Notes: generated by a model not told the origin, from the sequence alone. Counted from the stretch's first letter, positions 1-9,008 are shown. The stretch is 64,000 nucleotides of DNA from Phyllobacterium sp. YR531 (GCF_000282595.1 NZ_AKIZ01000015.1:1-64000); one strand, 5' to 3'. Numbers and translations: made by a program.

Positions 1-503
1 CAGTGATGCTGACTGACTGGCGCCAGCGTAATCAGACATTTTTTTCGGCGCTTCAGGTCGAACGCAATGTGATGTTCATGATCCTGACATTGATTGTTCT
101 GGTGGCAGCGCTGAACATCATCTCCGGGCTGATCATGCTGGTGAAGGACAAGGGGCGGGATATCGCCATCCTTCGTACAATGGGTGCCACACGAAATTCA
201 ATCCTGCGCATATTCCTGATGACCGGAGCGGCTATCGGTGTGACCGGCACCATTGCGGGTGTGGTGCTTGGTGTGGTCGTCTGCCTGAATGTGGAGCGCA
301 TCCGGGAGTTTTTCTCCTGGTTGTCGGGAACAACACTTTTCAATCCCGAGCTTTATTTCCTGAGCACCCTTCCGGCCAAAATGGACTTCAATGAGACCTT
401 TACCGTCATTCTCATGGCGCTTGTCCTGTCGTTTTTGGCAACGCTTTTCCCCGCTTGGCGCGCAGCCAAACTCGACCCTGTTGAAGCTCTGAGGTATGAA
501 TAA
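1..503 (+). CDS. lolC: Lipoprotein-releasing ABC transporter permease LolC/LolE, C-terminal part (5' end outside window)
   Basis: Inner-membrane permease of the Lol system, which extracts outer-membrane lipoproteins from the inner membrane and passes them to LolA. Only about the last 167 residues are present; the frame is open at the left edge. The visible part is the FtsX-type permease domain: a membrane segment ending ISGLIMLV, a cytoplasmic coupling stretch ([20 protein letters not shown]) that is typical of LolC/E, two more membrane segments, and the family ending [13 protein letters not shown]. Its stop overlaps the lolD start by 8 bases, so the two are translationally coupled. Alphaproteobacteria usually have one LolC/E-like permease, so the C versus E label is conventional. 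Confidence 0.93.
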   Translation, partial: VMLTDWRQRNQTFFSALQVERNVMFMILTLIVLVAALNIISGLIMLVKDKGRDIAILRTMGATRNSILRIFLMTGAAIGVTGTIAGVVLGVVVCLNVERIREFFSWLSGTTLFNPELYFLSTLPAKMDFNETFTVILMALVLSFLATLFPAWRAAKLDPVEALRYE

Positions 504-1185
504 TATGGCTGGGCCTATTCTGCAGCTAACCAATGTCGGCCGCCGCTATGACGAGATCGGCCGCGAGCTTATCATCCTCGACAATGCCAGCTTTTCATTG
601 GGCAGGGGCGAGATGGTCGCGCTTGTCGCGCCTTCCGGCGCGGGAAAATCGACTTTGCTGCACACGGCAGGTTTGCTGGAGCGCCCAGACAGTGGTGACG
701 TGATTCTTGACGGACGCTCTTGTGGGGCGTTGTCGGAAGAGGAACGCACTGCGATACGCCGCAACGATGTTGGCTTTGTCTACCAGTTTCATCACCTGCT
801 TCCGGAATTCTCTGCGCTGGAAAATGTCATGATGCCGCAAATGATCCGGGGCATGAAACCGGCAGTCGCATCGGAACGCGCACAGCAATTACTCGATTAC
901 ATGAAGGTGGGGGCGAGGGCATCTCACCGCCCAAGCGAACTATCGGGCGGCGAACAGCAACGGGTGGCCATAGCTCGCGCTGTGGCAAATGCACCGCTTG
1001 TACTACTCGCTGACGAGCCTACAGGCAATCTTGATCCGGTTACCTCATCTTATGTGTTTGAAGCGCTTGAAGCGCTTGTGCGTCAATCCGGCCTTTCGGC
1101 AATGATCGCCACGCATAATCACGAGCTGGCCCGCCGTATGGATCGACGCGTCACTTTGAAGGACGGCAAGATCACCGATCTCTGA
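496..1185 (+). CDS. lolD: Lipoprotein-releasing system ATP-binding protein LolD
   Basis: ATPase of the Lol lipoprotein-release complex, a partner of the permease encoded just upstream. The 229-residue length is normal. Walker A is APSGAGKST (45-53), where the first glycine of the usual motif is alanine; as I recall this is common in alphaproteobacterial LolD and not a defect. The signature LSGGEQQR lies at 149-156 and Walker B with catalytic Glu (LLADEPT) at about 170-176. The start ATG lies inside the lolC stop region (ATGAATAA), which fits coupled translation. A second ATG three codons on is possible. Confidence 0.95.
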   Translation: MNNMAGPILQLTNVGRRYDEIGRELIILDNASFSLGRGEMVALVAPSGAGKSTLLHTAGLLERPDSGDVILDGRSCGALSEEERTAIRRNDVGFVYQFHHLLPEFSALENVMMPQMIRGMKPAVASERAQQLLDYMKVGARASHRPSELSGGEQQRVAIARAVANAPLVLLADEPTGNLDPVTSSYVFEALEALVRQSGLSAMIATHNHELARRMDRRVTLKDGKITDL

Positions 1186-1210
1186 TTGGTCTTCCCGTCC
1201 TTATTTACTT
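1159..1210 (+). terminator. Probable Rho-independent terminator of lolCD
   Basis: An 8-bp perfect stem AAGGACGG (1159-1166) / CCGTCCTT (1195-1202), with further AAG/CTT pairing inside, spans the lolD stop codon and is followed by ATTTACTT. The loop is long and the U tract is interrupted, so efficiency is uncertain. Confidence 0.45.
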
Positions 1211-1264
1211 CCCGTTAGGAATTTGAAAACCATAGCGTCAGCCACGCATGGAGTACGCTTGACA

Positions 1265-1294
1265 TTGGAACAAAAATGGAACAAAACATATACA
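1265..1294 (+). promoter_or_regulatory. Candidate sigma-70 promoter of the 28-aa peptide gene
   Basis: A -35-like TTGGAA (1265-1270), an 18-base spacer and a -10-like TATACA (1289-1294) sit right upstream of the small peptide gene. A TTGACA at 1259-1264 is a better -35 hexamer but gives a 24-base spacer. The LexA box lies across the spacer, as expected for repression by blocking polymerase. A start near 1301 would leave a leader of about 20 nt with the Shine-Dalgarno sequence. Confidence 0.5.
1268..1282 (+). promoter_or_regulatory. LexA (SOS) box, GAAC-N7-GAAC
   Basis: GAAC at 1268-1271, seven bases, GAAC at 1279-1282: an exact match to the direct-repeat LexA operator of alphaproteobacteria (GAAC/GTTC-N7-GAAC/GTTC). 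It overlaps the candidate promoter and lies 40 bases before the ATG of the 28-codon gene. A second exact match precedes dinB in this window, which makes a chance match less likely. Confidence 0.8.
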
Positions 1295-1321
1295 TAGAGC
1301 AAACGAAGAAGGGTTTTACCG

Positions 1322-1408
1322 ATGAGCGAACTTTTCCAGGATGTCATGTCATTTGTTACAATCAGCCTTTTCATTGCGACTTTTGCAATGTGGGTAAGCG
1401 TAATCTGA
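1322..1408 (+). CDS. 28-aa single-pass membrane peptide, SOS-controlled (SidA-like candidate)
   Basis: A 28-codon frame starting MSELFQDVMS and ending FAMWVSVI. Residues 10 to 28 are almost wholly hydrophobic, enough for one membrane span, with an acidic N-terminus (Glu3, Asp7). A Shine-Dalgarno sequence AAGAAGGG (1306-1313) lies 8 bases before the ATG, and a promoter overlapped by a LexA box lies just upstream. Known comparison: Caulobacter SidA is a 29-residue SOS-induced inner-membrane inhibitor of cell division acting on FtsW/FtsN. Size, topology and regulation match, but I cannot align the sequences, so a role in SOS division arrest is inference. Its position between lolD and dnaE may be conserved. 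It could also be a noncoding stretch with a fortuitous frame. Confidence 0.62.
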   Translation: MSELFQDVMSFVTISLFIATFAMWVSVI

Positions 1409-1495
1409 AAGAACAATAACCCGGAAGACGAGTGAACGGACGCAACTATCCACTGTTCGCGCAGCCTCAATGTTCAATTCGGGTAGACACCTCAT

Positions 1496-1521
1496 CGCGC
1501 ATATCCGACTATGTATGCGCG
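1496..1521 (+). other. Hairpin in the dnaE leader
   Basis: A perfect 8-bp stem CGCGCATA (1496-1503) / TATGCGCG (1514-1521) with a 10-base loop lies about 40 bases upstream of the dnaE start. There is no U tract, so it is not a standard terminator. It may be a 5' mRNA structure or an operator. The rest of 1409-1561 shows nothing else recognisable apart from the dnaE Shine-Dalgarno sequence. Confidence 0.35.
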
Positions 1522-1561
1522 GTGGAATCGGTTCTCCGTTTCATAAATCGGAGATATTAAA

Positions 1562-4500
1562 TTGGCAGATGGGCACGGCAACGCAGGCAATGCAGACAAG
1601 CTTCCATTGCGCTTTGTCCATCTGAGAGTCCACTCCGCATACTCATTGCTTGAAGGCGCATTGCAGGTACCAAAGGTAATTGACCTTGCCGTATCAAACA
1701 AAGCGCCGGCTATCGCGATCACCGATACAAACAATCTTTTTGGTGCACTTGAATTTGCACAAAAAGGATCAAAAGCTGGTTTGCAGCCTATTATCGGTTG
1801 CCAGTTGGATATCGCATTCCATGACCAGAGTGAAGAAAGCCGGAACGTAAACCGGCGCGAGGCGCTTGGTCTTGCACCAATGGTTTTTCTTGCCGCGACC
1901 GAGCTGGGCTATGCCAACCTCGTTCGGCTTGTGAGTCGCGCCTATCTCGAAACACCGGCGGGCGATCCTGTGCATGTCACTTCTGCGTGGTTGGCCGGAA
2001 AGACCGAGGGTATAATTGTTCTCTCTGGTGGTCCGGAGGGCGCTATTGCCAAGGCGATAAAGGATGACCGGATAGACCGTGCCCGCCAGCGGCTTCTTGC
2101 ATTGAAATCGCTTTTTGGTGACAGGCTTTATGTCGAACTCCAGCGTCATCGCGGATATGACAAATCATTGGAGGCTGCACAGGTCGATCTGGCCTACGAA
2201 CTCGAGCTGCCGCTTGTCGCCACCAATGATGTGTTTTTTTCCAAGAGCACTGATTATGAGGCGCATGACGCCTTGCTGGCGATTGCATCGGGGTCATTGC
2301 TTTCCATCGATGATCGGCGGCGTTTGAGCCCGGATCATTATCTCAAGAGCGAAGACGAGATGGTTCAGCTTTTTGCTGACCTGCCGGAGGCAGTGGAGAA
2401 CACCGTCGAAATCGCCATGCGCTGTTCTTATTATCCGAAGAACCGTGCACCGATCCTGCCTCGTTTCACCGGCGAAAGTGCCGATCCTGAAGCAGCACTG
2501 GCTGCCGAAGCGCAAGAACTGGCACGTCAGGCACGCGAAGGTCTGGAAGAGCGTATCGCGACTGTGGGGCTTGCTGGCGCTCATACACGCGAAGAATATG
2601 CCGAGCGCCTGGAATATGAGATCGCCGTTATCACCCGTATGAAATATCCGGGTTATTTTCTTATCGTTGCGGATTTTATCAAATGGGCGAAGGCTCATGA
2701 TATTCCGGTAGGGCCGGGGCGTGGTTCAGGTGCAGGCTCACTTGTCGCCTATGCGCTTACGATCACGGACGTCGACCCCCTGCGGTTTTCGCTGCTGTTC
2801 GAGCGCTTTCTTAATCCCGACCGCGTGTCCATGCCGGATTTTGATATCGATTTCTGTCAGGAACGCCGCGATGAGGTTATTCGCTATGTTCAGGCCAAAT
2901 ACGGCCGCGATCAGGTAGCGCAGATTATCACTTTCGGAACATTGCAGGCGCGCGCTGTGTTGCGTGACGTTGGGCGCGTTCTTGAAATGCCTTATGGGCA
3001 GGTTGATCGTCTGACCAAGATGGTTCCCGCCAATCCGGCCAATCCCGTAACACTTTCGAAGGCTATCGAAGACGAGCCGCGTCTGCGCGAAGAGCGCGAC
3101 AAGGAGCCGGTTGTCGAACGCCTGCTTGATATAGCCCTGAAACTTGAAGGGTTGTACCGGCACGCTTCAACACATGCTGCTGGTATCGTTATCGGCGACA
3201 GGCCGCTGTCTGAACTGGTTCCGATGTATCGCGATCCGCGTTCCGACATGCCTGTCACGCAGTTCAACATGAAAATGGTGGAAGAGGCGGGGCTGGTCAA
3301 ATTCGACTTTCTCGGCCTCAAAACGCTGACCGTGCTGCAAACCGCGGTCAATCTGGTCCGCCGTCGAGATATTAATGTTGATCTGTCGAATTTGCCTTTC
3401 GACGATCAGACCACCTATGAAATGTTATCGCGAGGCGAGACAGTCGGCGTGTTTCAGGTGGAAAGTACCGGCATGCGCAAAGCGCTGATCGGTATGAAAC
3501 CTGATCGGATTGAGGATATTATTGCGCTCGTTGCGCTTTATCGCCCGGGTCCGATGGAGAACATCCCGACCTATAATGCGCGCAAGAACGGTGATGAGGA
3601 GATGGCCTCAATCCATCCCAAGATTGATCATCTCGTCAAGGAAACGCAGGGCGTCATCATCTATCAGGAACAGGTGATGCAGATCGCGCAGGAAATGTCG
3701 GGCTATACGCTCGGTGAAGCCGATCTTCTGCGGCGTGCCATGGGTAAGAAAATCCGCTCTGAAATGGATTTACAGCGGGTCAGGTTTGTCGATGGGGCAG
3801 TCGAGCGTGGTGTAACCAAGCCGCAGGCAAATTTCATTTTCGACCTTCTGGCGAAGTTTGCCGATTATGGTTTCAACAAGTCTCACGCTGCTGCTTACGC
3901 GATCGTGTCGTTCCAGACCGCTTATATGAAGGCGCATTTCCCGGTCGAATTTCTAGCTGCATCAATGACTTACGATATGTCGAATACCGATAAGCTCAAT
4001 GATTTCCGCCGTGAGGCGGTGCGGCTTGGCATCGAAGTCGTCACTCCTTCAGTCAATACGTCCTACCGGCTATTCGAGGTTGGCGAGAACCGAATCTATT
4101 ATTCGCTCGCTGCTATCAAAGGCGTGGGTGAGGCGGCGGTTGATCATATTGTCGAAAAACGCGGGGCAACACCTTATGCCAGCCTTGAGGATTTCTGTGA
4201 GCGGATCGACCCTCGCGTCGTTAACCGGCGTGTGTTCGAAAGCCTTATAAATGTTGGCGCTTTCGACTGTTTTGGACGTGAACGGCCCGCACTCATTGCA
4301 GGTCTCGATCGCATCATAGGCCATGCACAACGCACGCAGGAAGACAGTGTCAGCGGTCAAGCTGACATTTTCGGCGGTATGGCAGCAACTGCACAAACAA
4401 TTCAACTTCCATCCGCAAGCCCTTGGCTTTCCTCGGAAAAGCTGAGGCGAGAATTTGAAGCAGCGGGCTTCTATTTATCTGCACATCCCCTTGATGAGTA

Positions 4501-5053
4501 TCAGCCGATCCTTGATAAGATGCGCGTTCAAACTTGGTCGGAGTTTTCTGCAGCGGTAAAACGTGGTGCCAATGCCGGCCGTCTTGCAGGAACAATAACC
4601 GCCAAACAGGAACGCCGGACCAAGACCGGGAACAAGATGGGGATCATCCAGTTCTCTGATTCTTCAGGACAATTCGAAGCGATACTGTTTTCGGAAGCTT
4701 TGGCGCAGTTCCGGGATTTGCTGGAGCCGGGAAGGTCTGTGGTTATCACGGTAGGGGCGGAAGACAGGCCCGAAGGGATCAGCCTGCGCATACAGACTGC
4801 ACAGTCTCTTGAGGATGAGGCGACCCGCATGCAGAAGGCATTGCGGCTCTATATGCGCTCCAGCGAGCCCCTGGCGGCCATTACGCCCTATCTGACGCCG
4901 CAAAATGATGGACAGGTTGTCAGCCTGATCCTGATCAAGCAAAACGGGGCCAATGAAGTGGAAATAGAGCTGCCAAATCGCTATCGGGTCGGCCCCCAGA
5001 TTGCCAGTGCGATGAAGGCTATTCCCGGCATTGTCGAAGTCGAAATGGGCTGA
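1562..5053 (+). CDS. dnaE: DNA polymerase III subunit alpha (replicative)
   Basis: Catalytic subunit of the replicative polymerase. An N-terminal PHP domain begins at about residue 17 (FVHLRVHSAYSLLEG). The polymerase core carries GPGRGSGAGS and the catalytic-aspartate motif PDFDIDF at 425-431, and the C-terminal region has the OB-fold (near 1000) and tau-binding parts. At 1163 aa it has the length of DnaE1. The error-prone DnaE2 is shorter (about 1050-1100 aa) and normally follows imuA-imuB, which are absent here. The start is TTG, chosen because GGAG (1550-1553) lies 8 bases upstream and the frame has no better start before the PHP domain. The LexA box at 1268 lies about 280 bases upstream and probably serves the small peptide gene, though read-through into dnaE cannot be excluded. 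Confidence 0.96.
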   Translation: MADGHGNAGNADKLPLRFVHLRVHSAYSLLEGALQVPKVIDLAVSNKAPAIAITDTNNLFGALEFAQKGSKAGLQPIIGCQLDIAFHDQSEESRNVNRREALGLAPMVFLAATELGYANLVRLVSRAYLETPAGDPVHVTSAWLAGKTEGIIVLSGGPEGAIAKAIKDDRIDRARQRLLALKSLFGDRLYVELQRHRGYDKSLEAAQVDLAYELELPLVATNDVFFSKSTDYEAHDALLAIASGSLLSIDDRRRLSPDHYLKSEDEMVQLFADLPEAVENTVEIAMRCSYYPKNRAPILPRFTGESADPEAALAAEAQELARQAREGLEERIATVGLAGAHTREEYAERLEYEIAVITRMKYPGYFLIVADFIKWAKAHDIPVGPGRGSGAGSLVAYALTITDVDPLRFSLLFERFLNPDRVSMPDFDIDFCQERRDEVIRYVQAKYGRDQVAQIITFGTLQARAVLRDVGRVLEMPYGQVDRLTKMVPANPANPVTLSKAIEDEPRLREERDKEPVVERLLDIALKLEGLYRHASTHAAGIVIGDRPLSELVPMYRDPRSDMPVTQFNMKMVEEAGLVKFDFLGLKTLTVLQTAVNLVRRRDINVDLSNLPFDDQTTYEMLSRGETVGVFQVESTGMRKALIGMKPDRIEDIIALVALYRPGPMENIPTYNARKNGDEEMASIHPKIDHLVKETQGVIIYQEQVMQIAQEMSGYTLGEADLLRRAMGKKIRSEMDLQRVRFVDGAVERGVTKPQANFIFDLLAKFADYGFNKSHAAAYAIVSFQTAYMKAHFPVEFLAASMTYDMSNTDKLNDFRREAVRLGIEVVTPSVNTSYRLFEVGENRIYYSLAAIKGVGEAAVDHIVEKRGATPYASLEDFCERIDPRVVNRRVFESLINVGAFDCFGRERPALIAGLDRIIGHAQRTQEDSVSGQADIFGGMAATAQTIQLPSASPWLSSEKLRREFEAAGFYLSAHPLDEYQPILDKMRVQTWSEFSAAVKRGANAGRLAGTITAKQERRTKTGNKMGIIQFSDSSGQFEAILFSEALAQFRDLLEPGRSVVITVGAEDRPEGISLRIQTAQSLEDEATRMQKALRLYMRSSEPLAAITPYLTPQNDGQVVSLILIKQNGANEVEIELPNRYRVGPQIASAMKAIPGIVEVEMG

Positions 5054-5056
5054 AAT

Positions 5057-5090
5057 CAACCAAGCGCAACCAAATTGCGCTCGGTGGTTG
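5057..5090 (+). terminator. Stem-loop after dnaE, possible terminator
   Basis: A perfect 7-bp stem AGCGCAA (5063-5069) / TTGCGCT (5075-5081) with a 5-base loop, extended by CAACC/GGTTG pairing across an internal loop, begins right after the dnaE stop. It is followed by CAATTTTGCT, a weak U tract. It lies between the convergent dnaE and dinB genes. Confidence 0.4.
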
Positions 5091-5165
5091 CAATTTTGCT
5101 CCCAAAATCGACAGTTTTGCTCACATTCTTCGTCAAAATCCTCGTAACAACGTGTTTTTTGTCAG

Positions 5166-6482
5166 CTAATCGATCTCGTCCGGCGCTTCTTTTGCTCGCG
5201 ATTTGATCTTGCCGAATGTGTAACCGGTTTCGACGGCATGATTGCCAAACTTCCCGCGCAACTTGTCGATTGCTGTTTCCGCAACTGCACGTTTAGTAGC
5301 CTGCACATCGACGAGATCGAGAGGGTCAGCTCTGCCATCATCGCCAAGATCGCTCACACCGATTCCGATCAAACGAAACCGTGTTCCGTCGATTTCTTTT
5401 TCGAGCAGTGAAACACCTGTCCGGAAAATTCTGTCAGCGAGTTGTGTCGGATCGGCAAGCTGGCGATTTCGGGTCTTCAATTTGAAATCACGTGACTTCA
5501 ATTTCAAAACAACAGTACGTCCGGCAATGTCTGCCGCTTTGAGTCGTCTGGATACTTTTTCGGAGAGTGCTCGCAGGATGGGCACCAGTTCTTCCAACGA
5601 GGCGATATCCTCGTTGAACGTTGTTTCTGCCGAAACACTTTTGCTTTCACCTTCAGGATCAACCCGTCTGGTATCCATGCCGCGCGACAAGCGGTACAGT
5701 CGCTGACCCATGGTGCCATAAGAGCGCATCAGCGGACCCAGCTCCATCGTTTGCAACTGCCCAATGGTGTGGATGCCATCCCGATCCAGTGTTGCTGCAA
5801 ACGCCTTGCCGACACCCCAGATCATTGTGACCGGCTTATCGTGTAAAAAGGTGAGGGCTTCCTCTTCTCCGATAATGGAGAAGCCGCGCGGTTTTTCAAA
5901 ATCGGAAGCAATCTTGGCGAGGAACTTGCAATAGGAAAGACCAACGGAAACGGACAGTCCCAGTTCGCGTTCAACACGATTGGAGAACTGCGCCATAACC
6001 CGCGCTGGCGGGTCATGGTGCAGGCGTTCCGTACCGGACAGATCCAGAAAAGCCTCATCAATTGAAAGCGGCTCAACCAAAGGCGTCAGATCGCGCATCA
6101 TCTGGCGGATTTCCCGCCCGACCCGAACATATTTTTCCATATCCGGTTTAATGACAACAGCATGAGGACAGGCCTCCAACGCTTTGAACATTGGCATGGC
6201 AGACTTCACACCATGGATGCGGGCGATGTAGCAAGCTGTTGAAACGACACCACGTTTACCGCCACCAATGATTACAGGCTTGTTACGTAGTTCAGGATTG
6301 TCGCGCTTTTCCACCGATGCGTAAAACGCATCACAATCCACGTGGGCGATGCCAAGACGATAAAGTTCTTCATGCCGGAGCAATCGCGGGCTGCCGCATA
6401 CCTGGCAGCGCTTTCCCTCATTCGCCTGCGCTGCAAGGCAGTCACGGCAGAAACCAAATTGCGGATTGTTAAGACTGGCCAT
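5166..6482 (-). CDS. dinB: DNA polymerase IV (Y-family translesion polymerase)
   Basis: Y-family polymerase for damage bypass. The catalytic core has [18 protein letters not shown] (near residue 50) and [11 protein letters not shown], with the little-finger domain in the C-terminal third. At 438 aa it is longer than E. coli DinB (351 aa) because of an N-terminal extension with a CxxC pair set (FCRDC and CQVCGSPR, near 12-33) that looks like a small zinc ribbon; I recall this in alphaproteobacterial homologues. The extension supports the ATG start at 6482. A LexA box lies 8 bases upstream of that ATG, so dinB is very likely SOS-induced, perhaps from a leaderless or very short-leader transcript. 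No good Shine-Dalgarno sequence is visible. Confidence 0.95.
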   Translation of the reverse strand: MASLNNPQFGFCRDCLAAQANEGKRCQVCGSPRLLRHEELYRLGIAHVDCDAFYASVEKRDNPELRNKPVIIGGGKRGVVSTACYIARIHGVKSAMPMFKALEACPHAVVIKPDMEKYVRVGREIRQMMRDLTPLVEPLSIDEAFLDLSGTERLHHDPPARVMAQFSNRVERELGLSVSVGLSYCKFLAKIASDFEKPRGFSIIGEEEALTFLHDKPVTMIWGVGKAFAATLDRDGIHTIGQLQTMELGPLMRSYGTMGQRLYRLSRGMDTRRVDPEGESKSVSAETTFNEDIASLEELVPILRALSEKVSRRLKAADIAGRTVVLKLKSRDFKLKTRNRQLADPTQLADRIFRTGVSLLEKEIDGTRFRLIGIGVSDLGDDGRADPLDLVDVQATKRAVAETAIDKLRGKFGNHAVETGYTFGKIKSRAKEAPDEID

Positions 6483-6490
6483 GATGCCCG

Positions 6491-6505
6491 GAACATAAAA
6501 TGAAC
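6491..6505 (-). promoter_or_regulatory. LexA (SOS) box of dinB
   Basis: GAAC (6491-6494), seven bases, GAAC (6502-6505) as read on the plus strand, which is GTTC-N7-GTTC in the direction of dinB. It ends 8 bases before the dinB ATG, so a LexA-blocked promoter must overlap it and the transcript leader must be very short. Confidence 0.82.
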
Positions 6506-6567
6506 GTTCGGACCTTAGCGAACAGCACTCATCGTTGCAATAAGCTGCAGCGACTTACAAACTGGAT

Positions 6568-6870
6568 TCAATAGGCTTCCTGACGTCCGCCCGGCAGGAG
6601 ATTCAGTGCTTGCTGGAAAAGTGCCGGATCGGTCCCGGTTTCCGTACAATAGCGCAGCAGGGTGGGTTCGTGGGCAAGGTAGAACTGCAGCACACCGGCA
6701 AGAAAGCCCGGTTCCTGAGCAGCGATACGAATCTGATCTGATGTGATCCCCGTCAACGCAAGAAAACGGGATAGCAATTCACCGTCTTGGGACAGAAACA
6801 CAAGGGAACTGATTGCAAGGTCGTGTGCTCCATCAAGGTCGATCTTCTGCATTTTAACTAATTCATCCAT
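6568..6870 (-). CDS. DUF3572 family protein
   Basis: A 100-residue, mostly helical, soluble protein of the alphaproteobacterial DUF3572 family, recognised from its composition, length and position beside divK (SSLVFLSQDGELLSRFLALT near 22-41 and a C-terminal NLLPGGRQEAY). No catalytic motif, signal peptide or membrane span is visible and the function is unknown. It lies between dinB (same strand, 85 bases downstream) and the divergent divK-pleD pair. The start ATG is the first in frame; a Met at codon 7 is an alternative. Confidence 0.8.
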   Translation of the reverse strand: MDELVKMQKIDLDGAHDLAISSLVFLSQDGELLSRFLALTGITSDQIRIAAQEPGFLAGVLQFYLAHEPTLLRYCTETGTDPALFQQALNLLPGGRQEAY

Positions 6871-6943
6871 AAGTTGTGCTGTCTACAAACCACAGTAGAG
6901 CAAATTGGGAGCCTCTGCAGTGCTTGCTGATGAGATAATGTGG

Positions 6944-6959
6944 TTAATACCAGTTGAAC
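6944..6959 (+). promoter_or_regulatory. Candidate CtrA-binding site upstream of divK
   Basis: TTAA (6944-6947), seven bases, TGAAC (6955-6959): 8 of 9 positions of the CtrA consensus TTAA-N7-TTAAC, about 200 bases before the divK ATG. A weaker half site GGTTAA lies at 6991-6996. CtrA control of divK has been reported in Brucella, which makes the site plausible, but the match is imperfect. The rest of 6871-7156 shows no gene. Confidence 0.42.
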
Positions 6960-7156
6960 ATATCCAAAAGAAGATGTTGAATAAATGCTTGGTTAAACAT
7001 GATCAGCAGCATTTCTGAATTGAGTCGAAGAGTTTTCTTTTCATCAATCATCAGACGTTATTTCAGATATCAATAAAGACGGGATTGTGTGCTCCGCTTC
7101 ATGAATTTGTATAGCGTGGACCTTATCCTTCAGGATTGATCAACAGGAAACTGGCA

Positions 7157-7528
7157 ATGGTGAAGAAAGTCATGATCGTCGAGGACAATGAGCTCAATAT
7201 GAAGCTCTTCCGCGATCTTATCGAAGCCAGTGGATATGAGACGATACGAACACGCAATGGCCTTGAGGCTTTGGACCTTGCTCGGGAGCACCGGCCCGAT
7301 CTCATCCTCATGGATATACAACTCCCTGAAGTGTCGGGTCTGGAAGTTACAAAATGGCTCAAGGCAGATGACGATCTCCATGTCATTCCCATTATCGCCG
7401 TGACGGCATTTGCGATGAAGGGTGATGAAGAGCGTATCCGGCAGGGCGGGTGTGAAGCCTATATTTCCAAACCGATCTCGGTTCCCAAATTCATCGAAAC
7501 TATCAAGTCCTACCTTGGCGACGCTTGA
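7157..7528 (+). CDS. divK: Single-domain response regulator DivK
   Basis: Cytoplasmic receiver-only regulator of the cell-cycle phosphorelay that controls CtrA through DivJ, PleC and DivL/CckA. The 123 residues form one receiver domain: acidic pocket EDN (9-11), phosphoacceptor Asp53 in LMDIQLPE, Thr/Ala switch in [12 protein letters not shown] and Lys in the SKPIS motif. There is no output domain. The ATG at 7157 is chosen because AGGAAA lies 7 bases upstream and the protein then begins [10 protein letters not shown] as in other DivK; an upstream in-frame TTG would add seven unconserved residues. It is followed after 18 bases by pleD, the usual divK-pleD operon. Confidence 0.96.
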   Translation: MVKKVMIVEDNELNMKLFRDLIEASGYETIRTRNGLEALDLAREHRPDLILMDIQLPEVSGLEVTKWLKADDDLHVIPIIAVTAFAMKGDEERIRQGGCEAYISKPISVPKFIETIKSYLGDA

Positions 7529-7546
7529 CCGTCGGGAGAATTGAAT

Positions 7547-8926
7547 ATGACGGCCCGTATACTTGTCGTGGATGACGTTCCTGCCAATGTGAAGCTTCTG
7601 GAAGCCAGACTTCGTGCTGAATATTATGAGGTTGTCACAGCGACCGATGGTTACGAAGCGCTCGAAATCTCTGAAAGCAGCAATATCGATGTCATCCTGC
7701 TTGACGTGATGATGCCGGGGCTGGATGGATTTGAAGTGTGCCGCCGGTTGAAGTCACGCGCTGCGACAGCTCATATCCCGGTCATCCTCGTGACAGCACT
7801 CGATCAGGATTCGGACCGGATAACCGGGCTGAATTTCGGTGCAGATGATTTCCTGACAAAGCCGGTCAATGACCTCCAGCTTCTTGCTCGGGTAAAAAGT
7901 CTCGTCCGGCTGAAGAACCTGACAGACGAGTTGCGCTTACGTGTGGCGACAACGCGCGATGTCGGTCTGGAATCGATCCTGCGTCTACCCAGCGGCGGTC
8001 CCGATGTCACCAAGTTTGCCCGCGTTCTGCTGATAGATGAGCGGCCGGAAAGCGTTGATAAGATAACGCGCATATTGGGCGATGAGTGCTCGGTTGATGT
8101 TGAGAATGATCCGCAAGCAGGCTTCTTCAAGGCTGTACAGGGCAATCACGACTGCCTTATTGTTTCATCGAGTTTCGCCGGCTTCGATCCGCTGCGGATT
8201 TGCGCACAGCTGCGCTCGCTGGATAACACCCGTTCGCTGCCGATTATCCTTGTCGCGGATATGGGTGAGGAGGCTTTGATACGCCGCGCACTGGAGCTGG
8301 GGATCAATGATTATCTGGTTCGGCCGGTTAACCCAAACGAACTTCTGGCACGTTTACGCACCCAGCTGCGCCGCAAAGCCTATCATGATGGTCTAAGGGC
8401 CAGCGTTGTCAAAACCTATGAAATGGCGGTAACCGATAGTCTGACAGGTCTTCATAACCGGCTTTATCTTGAAACTCATCTGGCGACGCTGTTCAAACGG
8501 GCAGTGGAGCGCCGGCGTCCACTGTCGATTCTCATGACCGATATAGATCGCTTCAAGTTGATCAACGATACATACGGCCACGATGGCGGCGACGAGGTTC
8601 TGCGTGAGTTCGCCAGAAGGTTGCGCCGCAATGTCCGTGGCAGCGATCTTGCCAGCCGCTATGGTGGTGAGGAATTCTTCATCGTCATGCCTGACACGGA
8701 CCAGACGCTGGCTTCAATTGTTGCTGAACGCATACGCCGCGAAGTGGCATCAACACCGTTTGAGATCAACAATACGGGGACAACTGTTCCCATGACCATC
8801 AGTATCGGTATCGCGAGCGTACTGCCCGATGGCGATACCGTGCATAATCTGATGAAACGCGCAGATGATGCGCTTTATGGTGCCAAATCGTCCGGGCGGA
8901 ACAAGGTCGTATCTGCCGCAGCTTAG
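7547..8926 (+). CDS. pleD: Diguanylate cyclase response regulator PleD
   Basis: Makes cyclic di-GMP at the pole during the swarmer-to-stalked (or analogous polar) transition. It has 459 residues: receiver 1 (phosphoacceptor Asp53 in VILLDVMMPG), a degenerate receiver 2 used for dimerisation (about 158-275), and a GGDEF domain (about 300-459) with active-site GGEEF at 373-377. The product-inhibition I-site RGSD at 364-367 is intact, so feedback control by c-di-GMP is expected. The layout matches Caulobacter PleD almost residue for residue. The ATG at 7547 has GGGAG 8 bases upstream; the in-frame TTG two codons earlier is less likely. It is cotranscribed with divK and ends at a strong terminator. 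Confidence 0.96.
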   Translation: MTARILVVDDVPANVKLLEARLRAEYYEVVTATDGYEALEISESSNIDVILLDVMMPGLDGFEVCRRLKSRAATAHIPVILVTALDQDSDRITGLNFGADDFLTKPVNDLQLLARVKSLVRLKNLTDELRLRVATTRDVGLESILRLPSGGPDVTKFARVLLIDERPESVDKITRILGDECSVDVENDPQAGFFKAVQGNHDCLIVSSSFAGFDPLRICAQLRSLDNTRSLPIILVADMGEEALIRRALELGINDYLVRPVNPNELLARLRTQLRRKAYHDGLRASVVKTYEMAVTDSLTGLHNRLYLETHLATLFKRAVERRRPLSILMTDIDRFKLINDTYGHDGGDEVLREFARRLRRNVRGSDLASRYGGEEFFIVMPDTDQTLASIVAERIRREVASTPFEINNTGTTVPMTISIGIASVLPDGDTVHNLMKRADDALYGAKSSGRNKVVSAAA

Positions 8927-8979
8927 GCTGATGAGACAGGTGATGTGTCGGCGGGCAATCCGTAATCAGAAAACAAAAA

Positions 8980-9008
8980 AGCCGCCCGAGGGCGGCTGAT
9001 TTGTTTAT
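8980..9008. terminator. Bidirectional terminator between pleD and rpmG
   Basis: A near-perfect stem AGCCGCCC/GGGCGGCT (8980-8997) has a U-rich tail on the plus strand (GATTTGTTT) and an A-run just before it (AAAACAAAAAA), which gives U residues on the minus strand. It serves the convergent pleD and rpmG genes. Confidence 0.85.

Noticed and set aside
1562-5053. Error-prone DnaE2 in place of replicative DnaE
   Set aside because: Length (1163 aa), the lack of imuA-imuB and the operon context fit the replicative polymerase, despite the LexA box 280 bases upstream.
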